Source: Metarhizium brunneum (taxonomy: Eukaryota > Ascomycota > Sordariomycetes > Hypocreales > Clavicipitaceae). Taken from it: DNA of 64,000 nucleotides. Below are positions 37,079 to 47,636 of this stretch, piece by piece. The stretch's first letter is position 1; every line of letters starts with the position of its first letter. The notes below the pieces were generated by a model. The model ran no database searches, was not told the DNA's origin, and saw nothing but the letters and a program-made list of their open reading frames with translations. The DNA lies in NCBI RefSeq assembly GCF_013426205.1, contig NC_089424.1, positions 4,702,908-4,766,907 on the forward strand. Reading direction: 5' to 3'. A program made the position numbers and the translations under genes.

Positions 37079-37361
37079 TATTATAAACTTAAGCTATAAG
37101 CTTAGGTCTAAGTAGAATTCTAGGCGGAGCCAGACTAGACCTAATATAAATAAACTCTAGGCTAGTATAAATTATTAGGTTTATATAAAATTCTAGGCAA
37201 AGCTAAACTAGACTTAATATAAATAAAATTTAAGCTAAAGTAAGGTATATTAAGAGGAAAAAAAAAGAGATAAACCCTTTTCTTTTTTCCCTTTTTTTTA
37301 AGTTTATTCTTATTATTTAATAATATATATATATAGCTGTAAGTATAGCTAGTCCCTTATA
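37079..37361 (+). repeat. 3' LTR of the Gypsy element
   Basis: 283 bp. Starts directly after the purine-rich AAGGAGGTA and ends CCCTTATA before the AATAT duplication. Retains more G and C than the 5' copy. Confidence 0.85.
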
Positions 37362-37366
37362 AATAT

Positions 37367-40300
37367 TATAAATAAAAGTTTAATTCTAAATATAATAAAA
37401 AATATATAATAAATTATAATAATTTAAAATATAAAAAGTATATAAAAATAAAAAACTAAATTTATAATTACTTATATTAAATATTTAATAATAGATTTTA
37501 CTTTAAGTATTTATAAAATAAAATTAGATTTATAAAATAATATTAAGAAATAAAATAATAAATTATAAAAAAATTTATTTTAAAAAACTTAAAAAATAAA
37601 ATATATTATTTATAAAAAAATTATAAGCTAATATAAAAAAAAATATTAATAACTTTTAATATAATTTAAAATAAATAAAGTAATAAAATAATATTAAATA
37701 TTAAAATTATAAAATATTATATTTATATACTTATAAATAATAATATAATAAGTAATTATATTTTACTTAAAATTATTAATTATTATTAATTATTATAAAA
37801 ATATAAAAAAATATTATATAAATTAATTAATATTAAAAAAAAACTTTTTATTTATAATAATAAAATTATTAATTAAAAAATTAATTATTTTAAAGTATAA
37901 ATTTAAAGTTATTTAAAAATAATTTAACTTAATATTATAAATATATTAAAATATAATTTAATATTAAAATATTTATAATTATAAAAAAATAACTTATTAA
38001 TTAATTAAAAAATAAGTTAATTAAAGTAAAATAAAATTTTAAGCTAATAAAATTAATAAAATTTTAAAAAAAAAAAATTTTATTATAATTTAATTTATAA
38101 ATAAAATTTTAAAAAAAAAAAACTTTTAAATAAATTATTTAAAAACTAATAATAATAAATAAATAATATAAAAATAATAAATATAAAAAAAAATAATTAA
38201 ATTTATTATAATAATTTTAATAATATTATAAATTAAAATATAAATAATAATAAATAATAAAAAAATAAAAGTTAAAATTTAAAAAATTATTATTATTTTA
38301 AAAAAAGATTTTATAAATATAAATAAAAAACTTAAAAAAAAAAAAATAAAAATAATAAAAATAATAAAAGCTTAATAATAAAAAAAAAAAAACTTAAAAA
38401 TATTTTTAAAAAATATTAAAAATATAAAAGATTATTTATAAAAAAATTAAAAATTAAATTATTAAAATATAATTAATAAAATTATTAAATTAAATTAATA
38501 AATAAAAAATTAATAATATTTTATAAAATTTATAATTTAAATATAAAAAAACTTAAAATATTATAAAAATATATTAATAAAATATTAATAAAAAGCTATA
38601 TTAAAATATTTATATTAAAAGCTAAATATTTAATTATATTTATTTTTAAGAAAAATAAAAAATTATAATTAATAATAAATTATTAATAATTAAATATAAT
38701 TATTATAAAAAATTAAATATTATTATTATTTATTTTTAAATTATAAAATTAATTATATAAAATAAATTAATTTATTATTTTAAACCTAAAAAAAGTATAT
38801 AATTTAATTTAAATAAAAAAAAATTATAAATAAAAAATAACTTTTAAAATAAAATTTAAATTATTTAAATACTTAATAATATTATTTAAGCTTATTAATA
38901 TATTAATAATATTTTAATAAATAATTAATAATATATTATAAAAATATTTAAATAATTTTATAATAATATATTTAAATAATATATTAATTTTCTTAAAAAC
39001 CTTAAAAAACTATAAAAAATATATATATAAAATATTATAAATATTATAAAATATAAAATTATTAATAAAATTAATAAAAAGTAAATTTTATACCTAAAAA
39101 GTAAATTTTTTTAAATATATAATATAATTAAATAAAATATAAATAAAAAAAATTAAAATTAAAATAATAAAAAATTAATTAAAATTAAAAAATATTAAGA
39201 ATATATAAAGCTTTAAAAGCTTTATAAATTATTATAAAAAATTTATTAAAAATTATAATAAAATTATAATATTTTTAAATAAATTTATTAAAAAAAATAA
39301 ATAATAAAATTAAAATAATAAAATATAATATACTTTTAATAAAATTAAAAAACTTATTATATTTAAACTTATTTTAAAAACTTTTAATTTAAAAAAAAAA
39401 ATAAAATTAAAAATTAATTTATTAAATTTTATTTTAAAAATATAAATTAAATAAAAAAATAATAATAAAAAATTATATTTTAATATATTTTACTTAAAAA
39501 AACTTTATAAAATAAAATTTAATTATTTTATTTATAATAAAAATTTTTTAATAATTATTAATATTTTTAAGAAATTTAAATATTATTTTATAAAAAATAA
39601 ATATAAAATTAAAGTATATATTAATTATAAAAATATTTTTTATTTTATAATAATATAATAATTAAATAAATAATAAATTTAATAAATTAAATATTTTTTA
39701 GAATTTAATTATAAAATTATTTATTAAAAAAAATCTAAAAATAAATAAATAAATACTTTAAATTAAAAAAGTAATTATAATATAAAAGTATTTATAATAA
39801 TAAAATAATTTCTTAAAATTAATATAAATAATAATTTTTAATAAAAATAATTAAATATTATATTAAAAGTATAAAATAAAAACCTAATATATAAGAAAAT
39901 TTAATAATAAGTAAAAAAAAAAGTTAAGTTTATAAATATATTAAAAAAATATTTTATAAAACCTAGAATTATCTTAAAATACTATAAAAAAACCTAAATA
40001 CTTTTAAAATTATAAAAAAAATATACTAAAAAAATATATAAATATTTAGTTTATAAATATTAAAAAATTTATAAAATATTAAATAAAATATAATAATAAT
40101 ATAATTTCTTAGAAATTAAGAAAATAATTAAAAAAATTATTAATAAATATATATAATATAAAAAAAATAAAGCTTTATAATATAAATTATATAAAAAATT
40201 ATAATTATTATTAATATTAATATAATTATAAAAATTAATAGCTTTTAATTATATTATAAAATTATTAATATTAAAAAAACTAATAATTAATATAAAATAT

Positions 40301-42009
40301 AATAATATATTTATAATTATAAATAAACTTATAAAATATAAATATTTTTTATTATATAAAAAAATAAATAATATAAAAAAACTTATATATATATTTTTAT
40401 AAATTATAATAAGTAATTATAAGCTATTAAAAAAAATTATATTAAATAAAAAAAATATATTTATTTTTAAGTTTTAATAAGTACTTATAATATAATTTAA
40501 AATAAATTATAAGTTAAATATTATATATTATTTATAAATAAATATATAAATAAAAAAATTAAATTAAATACTTAAATAATATTTATAATATTATATTAAT
40601 TATTAATAAAATAATTAAGTTAAATAATTATTTATAATATAATTAGCTTATAATAATTTAATATTAAAATTAATAAAATAAATATTAGCTTATATTAATT
40701 ATAAATTTAATTTTAAAGTATTTTAAATATAATATAAAAAATTATAAGTAAAATAAGTAATATTATAAATAAATAAACTAAACAAATTATATAAAAAAAT
40801 ATAATATAAATTAAAATTTATATAAAATAAAATAATATAATATTATAATTATAAAAAATTAAAAAAATTAATTTTTAAGAAAAAAAATATAATTTACTTA
40901 TTTTAATAAAATATTAAAATAATATAATTAAATAATAAATTAAATTATAAAAAATTAAAATTATTTATTATTAAAAAATAAATATTAATAAATAATTATA
41001 AACTTTTATTATTAAAAATTATAAGAAATTATTTTATAATATATATTTTATTTTTTAAGAAAATATTAAATAATATATTAATAAAAAAAAATTTTAAAAT
41101 TTTAAATAATAAAAAATATAAAATAAAATAAATTTTAAATATAAAAATAAAAAATAAAATATATTAATATTTTATTAAATAAAAAAACTATAAAAATAAA
41201 AAAAATATATAAAAACTTATAAAATACTTAAAAAATTATTAATATTTATTATAATAATATTATTAATAATTTATAACTTAATATTAAGTAAAGCGCTTTA
41301 ATTTAAAATATTAAAAATACTTTAATTTTAAGTATTTTAAATAGCCTTAAATTTTTATTATTAAACTTATTTTAATTTATATTTTTAAGCTTTTTTTTTT
41401 TTTTTTTTTTAATTTATATTTTTTATTTTTTTTAAAAAAATAAAATTATAATAAGTTATTTTTAAACTTTTTTTATATAAATAATAATATATATACTAAA
41501 AATATATTAAATAATTTAAGGCTTTATTTATTTTTAGCTAAGCTTTATAATACTTTTTAATTAATAGTTTTTTTATTAATTTTTTTTTTAAGCTAATAAA
41601 ATTTTTTAATAATATAATTTATTAAAATATATTAATAATATATATTATAATAAGAAAATTTTATATATATAATTTATTATAAAAATATAAAAATTATTAT
41701 AAAAATAATCTAAAAAATAATAAAAAGTATAATAATTAATACTTTTAATAACCTAATAAAAACTTTTTTTTTTAAAATAATAATTATAAAATAATACTTT
41801 AAAATTTTATTTATAAATAAAAGTAATAATTATAATATAATTAATAATAAAATAAAATCTTTTAGGTTTTTTTATATAATTAGATATAATAAAAGAAAAA
41901 TATTATAAAAAAATAAAATATTTATAACTAATAAAAAAAAAGGTAAATAAAATTATTTATAAAATAAAGCTTAAATTTTAAAAGTAAAATTATAAAAGAA
42001 AAAATATTA
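37367..42009. other. Internal 3' part of the 16-kb element, unreadable
   Basis: About 4.6 kb of extreme A+T with long A-runs. No protein reading could be recovered on either strand. By position it should hold the pol end of the outer LTR element. Confidence 0.55.
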
Positions 42010-42455
42010 TATTATAATCTAATTATAAGCTATAATATAAATTATAAGTTAAGCTGGTTATATAAGCTATAAAATAATATAAGTATAATAAGTAATAAAT
42101 TAATAATTAAAATAAGCTATTAATAAAAGAGAATTTATTAATTATTTAATAAACTTTAAATAAACTAATAATATATATATAATTATAATTTATTAAAACT
42201 TTAATAAATAATATATAAATATTATAATATATAAAAACTCTTAAATTTACTTTATAAATAAATTTTAATTTTTTAGCTTTTAATATAAATTATTATATTA
42301 AATAAGCTTTACTTATAACTTTTTAACTTTAATTACTTAATTATAATTTATAACCTATTATTAATATAATAATTAATTACTTAGATTAATTACCTTAGTT
42401 ATTTTGCTAATATAAATTATAACTAGTTTATCTCTTAGGAACCTTAGCCGTTACA
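42010..42455 (+). repeat. Right LTR of the 16-kb element
   Basis: 446 bp. The last 50 bp (GTTTATCTCTTAGGAACC...CCGTTACA) have kept more G and C than the left copy, showing the unmutated form of the LTR end. Followed by the GGTTA duplication. Confidence 0.88.
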
Positions 42456-42755
42456 GGTTATCTACTAAAGCGCGTTCTATTAGGTTCCCAAACTCCATAA
42501 TAATACTACAATTAGTGTATTATAAGCAGGATTTATAAATAATAAGTTAAGTTTTAAGTAGATTAAGCACTTTAATAAATATATTATTAATAAGCGGATT
42601 AGCTAATACCAGCTCCTTATAATCGACGGACATGGCTCCCACTATACAATAGAATTCATCTAATATGTAGAAAACCATGATATTATATTATTCGGCTTGC
42701 CTCTATATCTTAGACATATCCTTTAAACGTTGGATGTTGTTGCCTTTCAGCCATT
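42456..42755 (+). pseudogene. Pogo/Fot1-like transposase, middle part
   Basis: Continues the transposase cut at 26446. Near the end one frame gives LLIIDGHGSHYTIEFI (DGHGSH at 42625-42642, holding the second catalytic Asp), YVENHDIILFGLP and TLDVVAFQP, which are the pogo DDE landmarks in the right order. Stops and a frame shift occur upstream of this, and the segment is AT-enriched. It ends abruptly at the family A LTR at 42756. Confidence 0.82.
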
Positions 42756-42979
42756 TGTCACGTTATGAGACTCATGCTAACTAAGCTTCTCAATAAAATT
42801 ATTATGCTTGTTGTTCCGAGTGCTGCAGACTCCGTTTACAGCTCTTTATTTAATATTAAAAACTTCCTTTCGTCCAAATCTGTTTTTCGGCTAACTTAAG
42901 TTATAATAACCGATATTATGACAGATGGAAATTACACTAAGTTTGCTTGTTCTATCAACAGAGGCAGTTTTATCCGACA
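42756..42979 (-). repeat. Family A solo LTR that replaces part of the pogo gene
   Basis: 224 bp in reverse orientation: TGTCACGTTATGAGACTCAT at the left and TTTTATCCGACA at the right. The flanks CCATT and GATCC do not match, so there is no target duplication. The transposase coding sequence on its two sides is not contiguous: the stretch normally lying between the DVVAFQP block and the C-terminal tail is gone. The LTR therefore marks a deletion, probably from recombination between two elements inserted at different points of the gene. Confidence 0.78.
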
Positions 42980-43229
42980 GATCCAGAGAAAGAGGGACCT
43001 CAATCGTACCAAAAGAGCTGAATTGGTATCATTGCAACGCAAAGCCATAAAGAATCGGCCCTTAAAAACTGGAGGCATTCTTTCTGTAGGTGATGCACGC
43101 AAAATGGTGCAAAAAAAGAAGGATGACAGCGTTGCATTGGCACGACGAGTTATTGAGGCTGCAGATGAAAAGGCACATACTAACGCCAAAAAGTGGTTTT
43201 TTAAAGCCGCAAAAAAGGCACGTAAATAG
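42980..43229 (+). pseudogene. Pogo/Fot1-like transposase, C-terminal tail
   Basis: An open frame continues out of the LTR: RTKRAELVSLQRKAIKNRPL, KTGGILSVGDARKMVQKK and AKKWFFKAAKKARK. This is the Lys/Arg/Ala-rich tail typical of fungal pogo-family transposases. The apparent ATG at 42918 lies inside the LTR and is not the real start. The reading frame ends at 43229, and a putative terminal inverted repeat follows at 43392-43405. Confidence 0.72.
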
Positions 43230-43391
43230 CGTATAACTTCTGTACTAGAACCACTAGAAATTAATAGCGAAAAGGGCGTACGGACTGTGCGAAGAGGTTA
43301 ATAGAGCTATTAGGCCTAAAAAGTGCCCGAACTGCTGATCTGCCCGCACTGGTGATAAGCAGCACCTTTGGTGGTGCGAGCCAAAGCGAGC

Positions 43392-43405
43392 CCAAAAAAG
43401 TGGGG
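43392..43405 (-). repeat. Putative right terminal inverted repeat of pogo-like transposon
   Basis: CCAAAAAAGTGGGG is the reverse complement, with one mismatch, of 25664-25677. It lies 163 bp after the transposase stop codon. Confidence 0.45.
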
Positions 43406-43511
43406 CGTGGCACGAGTAATCATTTTCCTACTATTTTGAATCCCACTTCAGGTTTTCGCTCACAGGCATCGAACTTGTCACTCCAAGCCCGAGTCCAATA
43501 GTCGTCGAATA

Positions 43512-44562
43512 ATGGGAAGCCTGAAGACTGTCAAAGGCCCGGCCATATTCGTCGGCCAGTATCTATCTGATGAAGCGCCGTTCAATAGCCTCGTGGGTAT
43601 CGCAGAATGGGCCGCCAGCCTGGGTTACGCTGGAATTCAAATCCTCATCGGCGATAGGCTAATCGACATGGACCGAGCCGCCGCAGATGTCGAGTACTGC
43701 AAGTCGTTGCTGACAACCCCGGAGAAATACCAAGTGCAACTAACCCAGCTGTCCTCGCATCTCCAAGGACAATTGGTGGCTGCTCACCCAGCGTACGATG
43801 CTTTATTCGATGGATTTGCGCCTCCCCAGCTTCAAGGCAATCCAAGTGCAAGACAGAAGTGGGCAACCGGCGTGCTTATCAGGGCGGCGCGCGCGTCCAA
43901 GAATTTAGGACTGGCAGCTCATGCCACCTTCTCGAGAGCACTGGCGTGCCCATATAGATACTCCTGGCCCCAAAGACCTCAGAATATGGTTGAGATTGCA
44001 TTTATAGAGCATTCCGCACGTTGGAAACCAATCCTTGATGTATTTGATGAGGTCGGCGTCCACTGTTGCTTTGAACTTCACCCTGGGGAGGATGTCCATG
44101 ACGGGGCGTCTTTCGATCGGTTCCTCCGGGCGGTGGACGGTCATCGACGAGCCTGTATACTGTACCACCCAGGCCATTTCGTGTTGCAACAAGTCGGATA
44201 TCCAAGTTTCCTGGACATCTATCATGAACGCGTCAAAATTGTCCATGTCAAGGACGCCGAATTCTTACCCAGTGGACGCCAGGGCGTCTATGGTGGAACG
44301 GGCAGGCCGATTCCGTGCTCTTGGTCATGGTCAAGTCGACTTCAAAGGCATTTTTACGAGGATTGCAAAGTACGGGTTTGACGGGTGGGCTGTCTCGGAG
44401 TCTGAATGCGCGTTCACGGACAAGGTAGTTTGCGCTGCCGACGGGGCCACCTTCATTACTAGCCATATCACCCCCGTTGCACGCAATACGTTTGACGACT
44501 TTGCGAAGACAACCCTGGGAGACCATCAGATTCGTGACATGCTGGCTATCTGTCAACGTTGA
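43512..44562 (+). pseudogene. TIM-barrel sugar phosphate isomerase/epimerase-like gene, frameshifted
   Basis: The first frame (43512 to about 44300) reads MGSLKTVKGPAIFVGQYLSD, then GIAEWAASLGYAGIQI, CFELHPGEDVHDGASFDRF, LYHPGHFVLQQV, VKIVHVKDAEF and GRQGVYGG. The +1 frame then continues VERAGRFRALGHGQVDFKGIF, KYGFDGWAVSESECAF and NTFDDFAKTTLGD to 44562. These are landmarks of the xylose-isomerase-like TIM barrel family; the Glu, Asp and His residues of ELHPGED and VKDAEF are the usual metal and substrate ligands. The break lies between YGG and VERAGR, where a few residues are also missing, so a small deletion between GTGG repeats is likely. Total about 350 residues. Substrate unknown. No intron could rescue the frame by eye, so I treat it as a recent pseudogene; a sequencing error is the alternative. 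Confidence 0.8.
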
Positions 44563-45155
44563 TTTGCACAAGGTACGGTCCCGAGCCGAATACATGTCAC
44601 TCAACATCGCGAGGACGATTGTGTGCGATCTGAGCACTACTTATTCGACCTTAATTTGCGCCATGCTCATACCTAGCAGTAGCTTAGCGTATTCACCTCC
44701 TTCACTGGATCTCTTACGAATTGTCATACATTAGTGTGTAACACGCGAGGTCGTCGAGGTGTGGCACGCTACGAGAGTATGGCGCAACTAGGACGAATAG
44801 AGAATCTCTTGATTTCCTACTTAAAAATTAAGCAATGTGAAACTAAATGCTTTATGTAATATGGCAAGAAGCAGCATAGCAATAGGTGTGACCTTGAATG
44901 AATGACTTGACCTTGTCAGAGGTCATCGGCTTGATATTCGCTGCAGTGGCAGGGCCGGCACCTCCAGTTTCGGGGCAGGTAACCAGAACGCTCTCGGCGG
45001 GATGAGCTGAGTATATTGACAAGTACCGGTAGCTAGACGACCATAACAAGTGTCCAAAAGTGAAGAGGACACGAACAAAAGGAGAATTCACGGGCCTCCA
45101 AGCCGGCAGCATCTGAGGCAAGTTTGCCGTTCAAGATGACGTATTCGTAGGGGAC
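44563..45155. other. Intergenic stretch
   Basis: Between the isomerase pseudogene (plus) and the lipase (minus), whose 3' ends face each other. No further gene is recognised. Confidence 0.4.
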
Positions 45156-46541
45156 TCAAGATATGGTCTTGTTCAGCGTTGAGAGGTTTTTGACGATGTT
45201 GATATCCTCCTTGCCAGCAGTTGCTAATACCTCAATCAGCATTACTAGAACTGGCTCAAGGGCGACACCGAGAGCAATAGGGTTCAGAGTGTTGCGAAGC
45301 ACTGTGGTGCGTGAGCATCCACTGGCGACTTTTCCAGCAAAGGCATTTGCAACAAACTCGAGCACTTCTAAAATGGCGAGAACCTCGGTGGTGATGTGCC
45401 CACCATTAGCAAAGGTGATAAACTTGACGTTGGCGCCATTACTACACCAAGCATCTGCCAGCGTAGAGGCGTTTGTGTAGGGAACAATCTCATCCTTAGT
45501 TGCATGATATAGCAGTACTGGCGCGGTCGGTGTCTCGTTTTTATGAACGCCCATGGTATTTTGTTCTAGAACTGACACAAGATCGGGGTTGTAGAGAAGG
45601 CCAGGTCCCTGGTTTTGAAAGCTAGTAGATAGTACTGACTGTTCTGGAAAGGCGAGTAAATCACCAATGGCGCAGCTGGCTGCAGCGAAGTCAAGAACGC
45701 GTTGGCCGCGTGGAGTCATGATGCTCTTCAGAAGGGGAGTTAACTGCGCACCGTACGCGCTTGGTTTGGCTAGGCCGTTGATAGCGGCGGGCACAAACCC
45801 ACTGAATAAAGTATTGTCAATAAATGTCAAGATGCCAGTCAGATTTGCAGGCGTCCCGCCATGGGCCCAGCCCTTGAGTGCTAGGTCAGGGGCGTAAGTT
45901 GGCTGTAAAGACGCCGCCCAGCCCGTGGCAATGGCGCCGCCTGAATATCCCACACCAACTACCATAGGGTTGTTTGTTGAGAGCTTTAGGTTATTACCAA
46001 AGTTTTTGACTGCGCGCATGCCATCCAAGACACCCATGCCTTCAAGTCGACCAGGACCAAAGGCCGCATCGGGACCCTCGTAGTCCGGCGACGCCACAAT
46101 ATAGCCAGAGAGCAGGTAGAGTTGCAACAGAAAAAACTCAGACGAAGAGATCAAGTCGGTTTGCAAGGAGCCCAACTGATAGTTATAGCTGGGGTTGCAA
46201 ATGGATGCCGAGCTATCATATGCCGTATGGAAGGAAATGAAGCGGTCTTTCTTAGCAAATAATGGCTTGAAGATGGTCGTGACCGTGGCGATAGGTGAGC
46301 CGTTAATGGCTGTTGTACGATAGAGTAGCTGCCATGTTTCCACGGGATCTGGAATAAGCCCAAAAAAGGAGGCCACGACAAGGCGTTGGCGTAAAATAGC
46401 ACCGGGTTCTTTGGATTCGAAACCCGCTGGAGGTTGATAGAAAGGATCTTTGCTTGGTGGTAAAGCACGTGACCCCTGAGCAGAGACAAGAGCGAGAGAA
46501 ACAATGGCTAGGCACATAAGCCGGAGCACCAATGTACTCAT
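45156..46541 (-). CDS. Secreted lipase, LIP family (CAL-A-like)
   Basis: A single uninterrupted frame. I chose the ATG at 46541, which starts a signal peptide (STLVLRLMCLAIVSLALVSA) and gives 461 residues; an upstream in-frame ATG at 46625 would put 28 residues before it. GVGYSGGAIATGW holds the nucleophile Ser (about residue 200), KDEIVP the Asp (about 350) and NGGHI the His (about 382), the triad of secretory lipases (PF03583). Length and motif order fit the family, which hydrolyses triacylglycerols outside the cell. Asn-linked glycosylation sites such as NLT and NAS are present. No intron is needed. It lies in normal-GC DNA between pseudogenes and appears intact. Confidence 0.9.
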   Translation of the reverse strand: MSTLVLRLMCLAIVSLALVSAQGSRALPPSKDPFYQPPAGFESKEPGAILRQRLVVASFFGLIPDPVETWQLLYRTTAINGSPIATVTTIFKPLFAKKDRFISFHTAYDSSASICNPSYNYQLGSLQTDLISSSEFFLLQLYLLSGYIVASPDYEGPDAAFGPGRLEGMGVLDGMRAVKNFGNNLKLSTNNPMVVGVGYSGGAIATGWAASLQPTYAPDLALKGWAHGGTPANLTGILTFIDNTLFSGFVPAAINGLAKPSAYGAQLTPLLKSIMTPRGQRVLDFAAASCAIGDLLAFPEQSVLSTSFQNQGPGLLYNPDLVSVLEQNTMGVHKNETPTAPVLLYHATKDEIVPYTNASTLADAWCSNGANVKFITFANGGHITTEVLAILEVLEFVANAFAGKVASGCSRTTVLRNTLNPIALGVALEPVLVMLIEVLATAGKEDINIVKNLSTLNKTIS

Positions 46542-46625
46542 ATTGGGAGTCGTGGTAATAGTATTTGCTGAGAAGAGGCAATATAACTCTGATGTTGTAG
46601 GCTCGTCTGCACAAGGACGAGACAC

Positions 46626-47117
46626 AATTAGCCTAGGGGTGACGCCGAATTAATATATGGGATTTTGCTCTACTGCAACGACACCGTTATTGGCAGCTTG
46701 GGCTGTTGGTCGTCATCTCGGCACACCTCTCATCAAGTTCTCTTAGCTGACAACCTGCTGTAACTTTGTTCTCGAAATGACGGCGCTACGACACCAAATA
46801 CGCTGCTGTCAATACTAGGCTGCCATATTGGCAACTAGCTCAGCAAACTAGTGTAGGTATTCAGAGAAAGCAGCGCAAGAAAAGAAGAGCTCCCGGGCCT
46901 CGATACAAATGGGGTCCGGGGCCGAAGACATCGGATGATGTGATTACGATTAGTGCTAAGCTTGAAAATGCCGAAAGTACAACCCCAGTTGTGGGGTGAG
47001 CCTTAGGACGTCGACGTCGACCAAGGCAGCGTCCAATGACGCTCCATCGCGAGGTCACGAGCGTCGTTGAAGGAAACGGGCGGCAAAAACTGGGGAAATC
47101 GGGCGACTGCGTAATCC
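46626..47117. other. Upstream region of the lipase gene
   Basis: No gene seen. An ATTAATATATGGG run about 110 bp upstream of the chosen start could be a TATA-like element, but this is not firm. Confidence 0.3.
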
Positions 47118-47636
47118 CTATAGATGTCCCACTAAGTGCCGATGTATTGGGCCCTTCAGACTACTCGTGCCTTTGCGCTTTGAAAAAATGCGGGACTTGA
47201 CATGCGGGACAGCTGAGCCGCCGATTTTAGTTGTGAAAACCATCACCGTCCTCAAACGCGCCAGATTCCCGTGTCCTTCCCGCAGGCGGTCTCGAACCCA
47301 GTCACCGCCATCCCAAGGACTCCGGCTTTCCATCTCCTCCCGCGAAGGCTGATCGCCGCCCGACTGTTGCTGTCCACTTCGTACCATCAGACCGAATTTA
47401 TCGAAACCAAACCCGGCCGGCAAATCTCTGGCAGCCAGATTGCTGAAAACTAGACTGATTCTTTCACAGTCATTTTTCTTGACGTATGGATCCTTATGAG
47501 ACCAGGCCCTTAAGTTTATCAAATCATCCGATTCGATAGGGTTAACCAAGTATTTAATTGGCCGTCGTCCAAGCTGCTGGGATCGTCTGTGAAGCAACCT
47601 GTTTAACTTCACTACAGCTTCTTCCCAATCGCTCAC
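47118..47636 (-). CDS. Hypothetical protein, 172 aa
   Basis: An open minus-strand frame of 172 residues, basic and hydrophilic, beginning MSDWEEAVVKLNRLLHRRSQQ. No signal peptide, membrane segment or known motif. The helical N-terminus and charged C-terminus are compatible with a real gene fragment, but no family is recognised. AT-richer non-coding DNA lies upstream. Confidence 0.3.
   Translation of the reverse strand: MSDWEEAVVKLNRLLHRRSQQLGRRPIKYLVNPIESDDLINLRAWSHKDPYVKKNDCERISLVFSNLAARDLPAGFGFDKFGLMVRSGQQQSGGDQPSREEMESRSPWDGGDWVRDRLREGHGNLARLRTVMVFTTKIGGSAVPHVKSRIFSKRKGTSSLKGPIHRHLVGHL

Larger units (their letters stand above)
29473..37361 (+). mobile_element. Ty3/Gypsy retrotransposon (chromovirus type), RIP-degraded
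   Basis: LTRs 29473-29753 (281 bp) and 37079-37361 (283 bp) enclose about 7.3 kb. The target duplication AATAT lies at 29468-29472 and 37362-37366. AAGGAGGTA just before the 3' LTR looks like a polypurine tract, giving plus orientation. Fossil pol reads in order RT, RNase H, integrase end and chromodomain between about 31.86 and 34.56 kb. It is inserted in the 16-kb element and is therefore younger. All frames carry many TAA/TAG stops, and the RT active site is mutated. Confidence 0.88.
26447..42455 (+). mobile_element. 16-kb LTR retroelement (RIP-degraded) inserted in the pogo transposase
   Basis: Both ends are 446-bp direct repeats (26447-26892 and 42010-42455). They start TATTATAA (RIP form of TGTTATAA) and end GTTA(C/T)A. 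The whole is flanked by the perfect 5-bp duplication GGTTA (26442-26446 and 42456-42460). A purine-rich run before the right LTR (AAAAGAAAAAAT) suggests plus orientation. Differences between the LTRs are mostly C/T and G/A. Internal sequence is so AT-rich that no protein of this outer element could be read. About half its length is due to the nested insertions at 29161-29443 and 29473-37361. Confidence 0.88.

Noticed and set aside
26893..42009. AT-rich DNA as a centromere or mitochondrial insert
   Set aside because: Paired LTRs, target duplications and fossil Gypsy pol explain it as RIP-mutated transposons, and it lies too near the telomere.
42918..43229. Independent 103-aa gene
   Set aside because: Its first ~20 codons are LTR sequence; the remainder is the pogo transposase tail.
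45163..45897. Plus-strand frames opposite the lipase
   Set aside because: Antisense shadows of a gene with a full catalytic triad.
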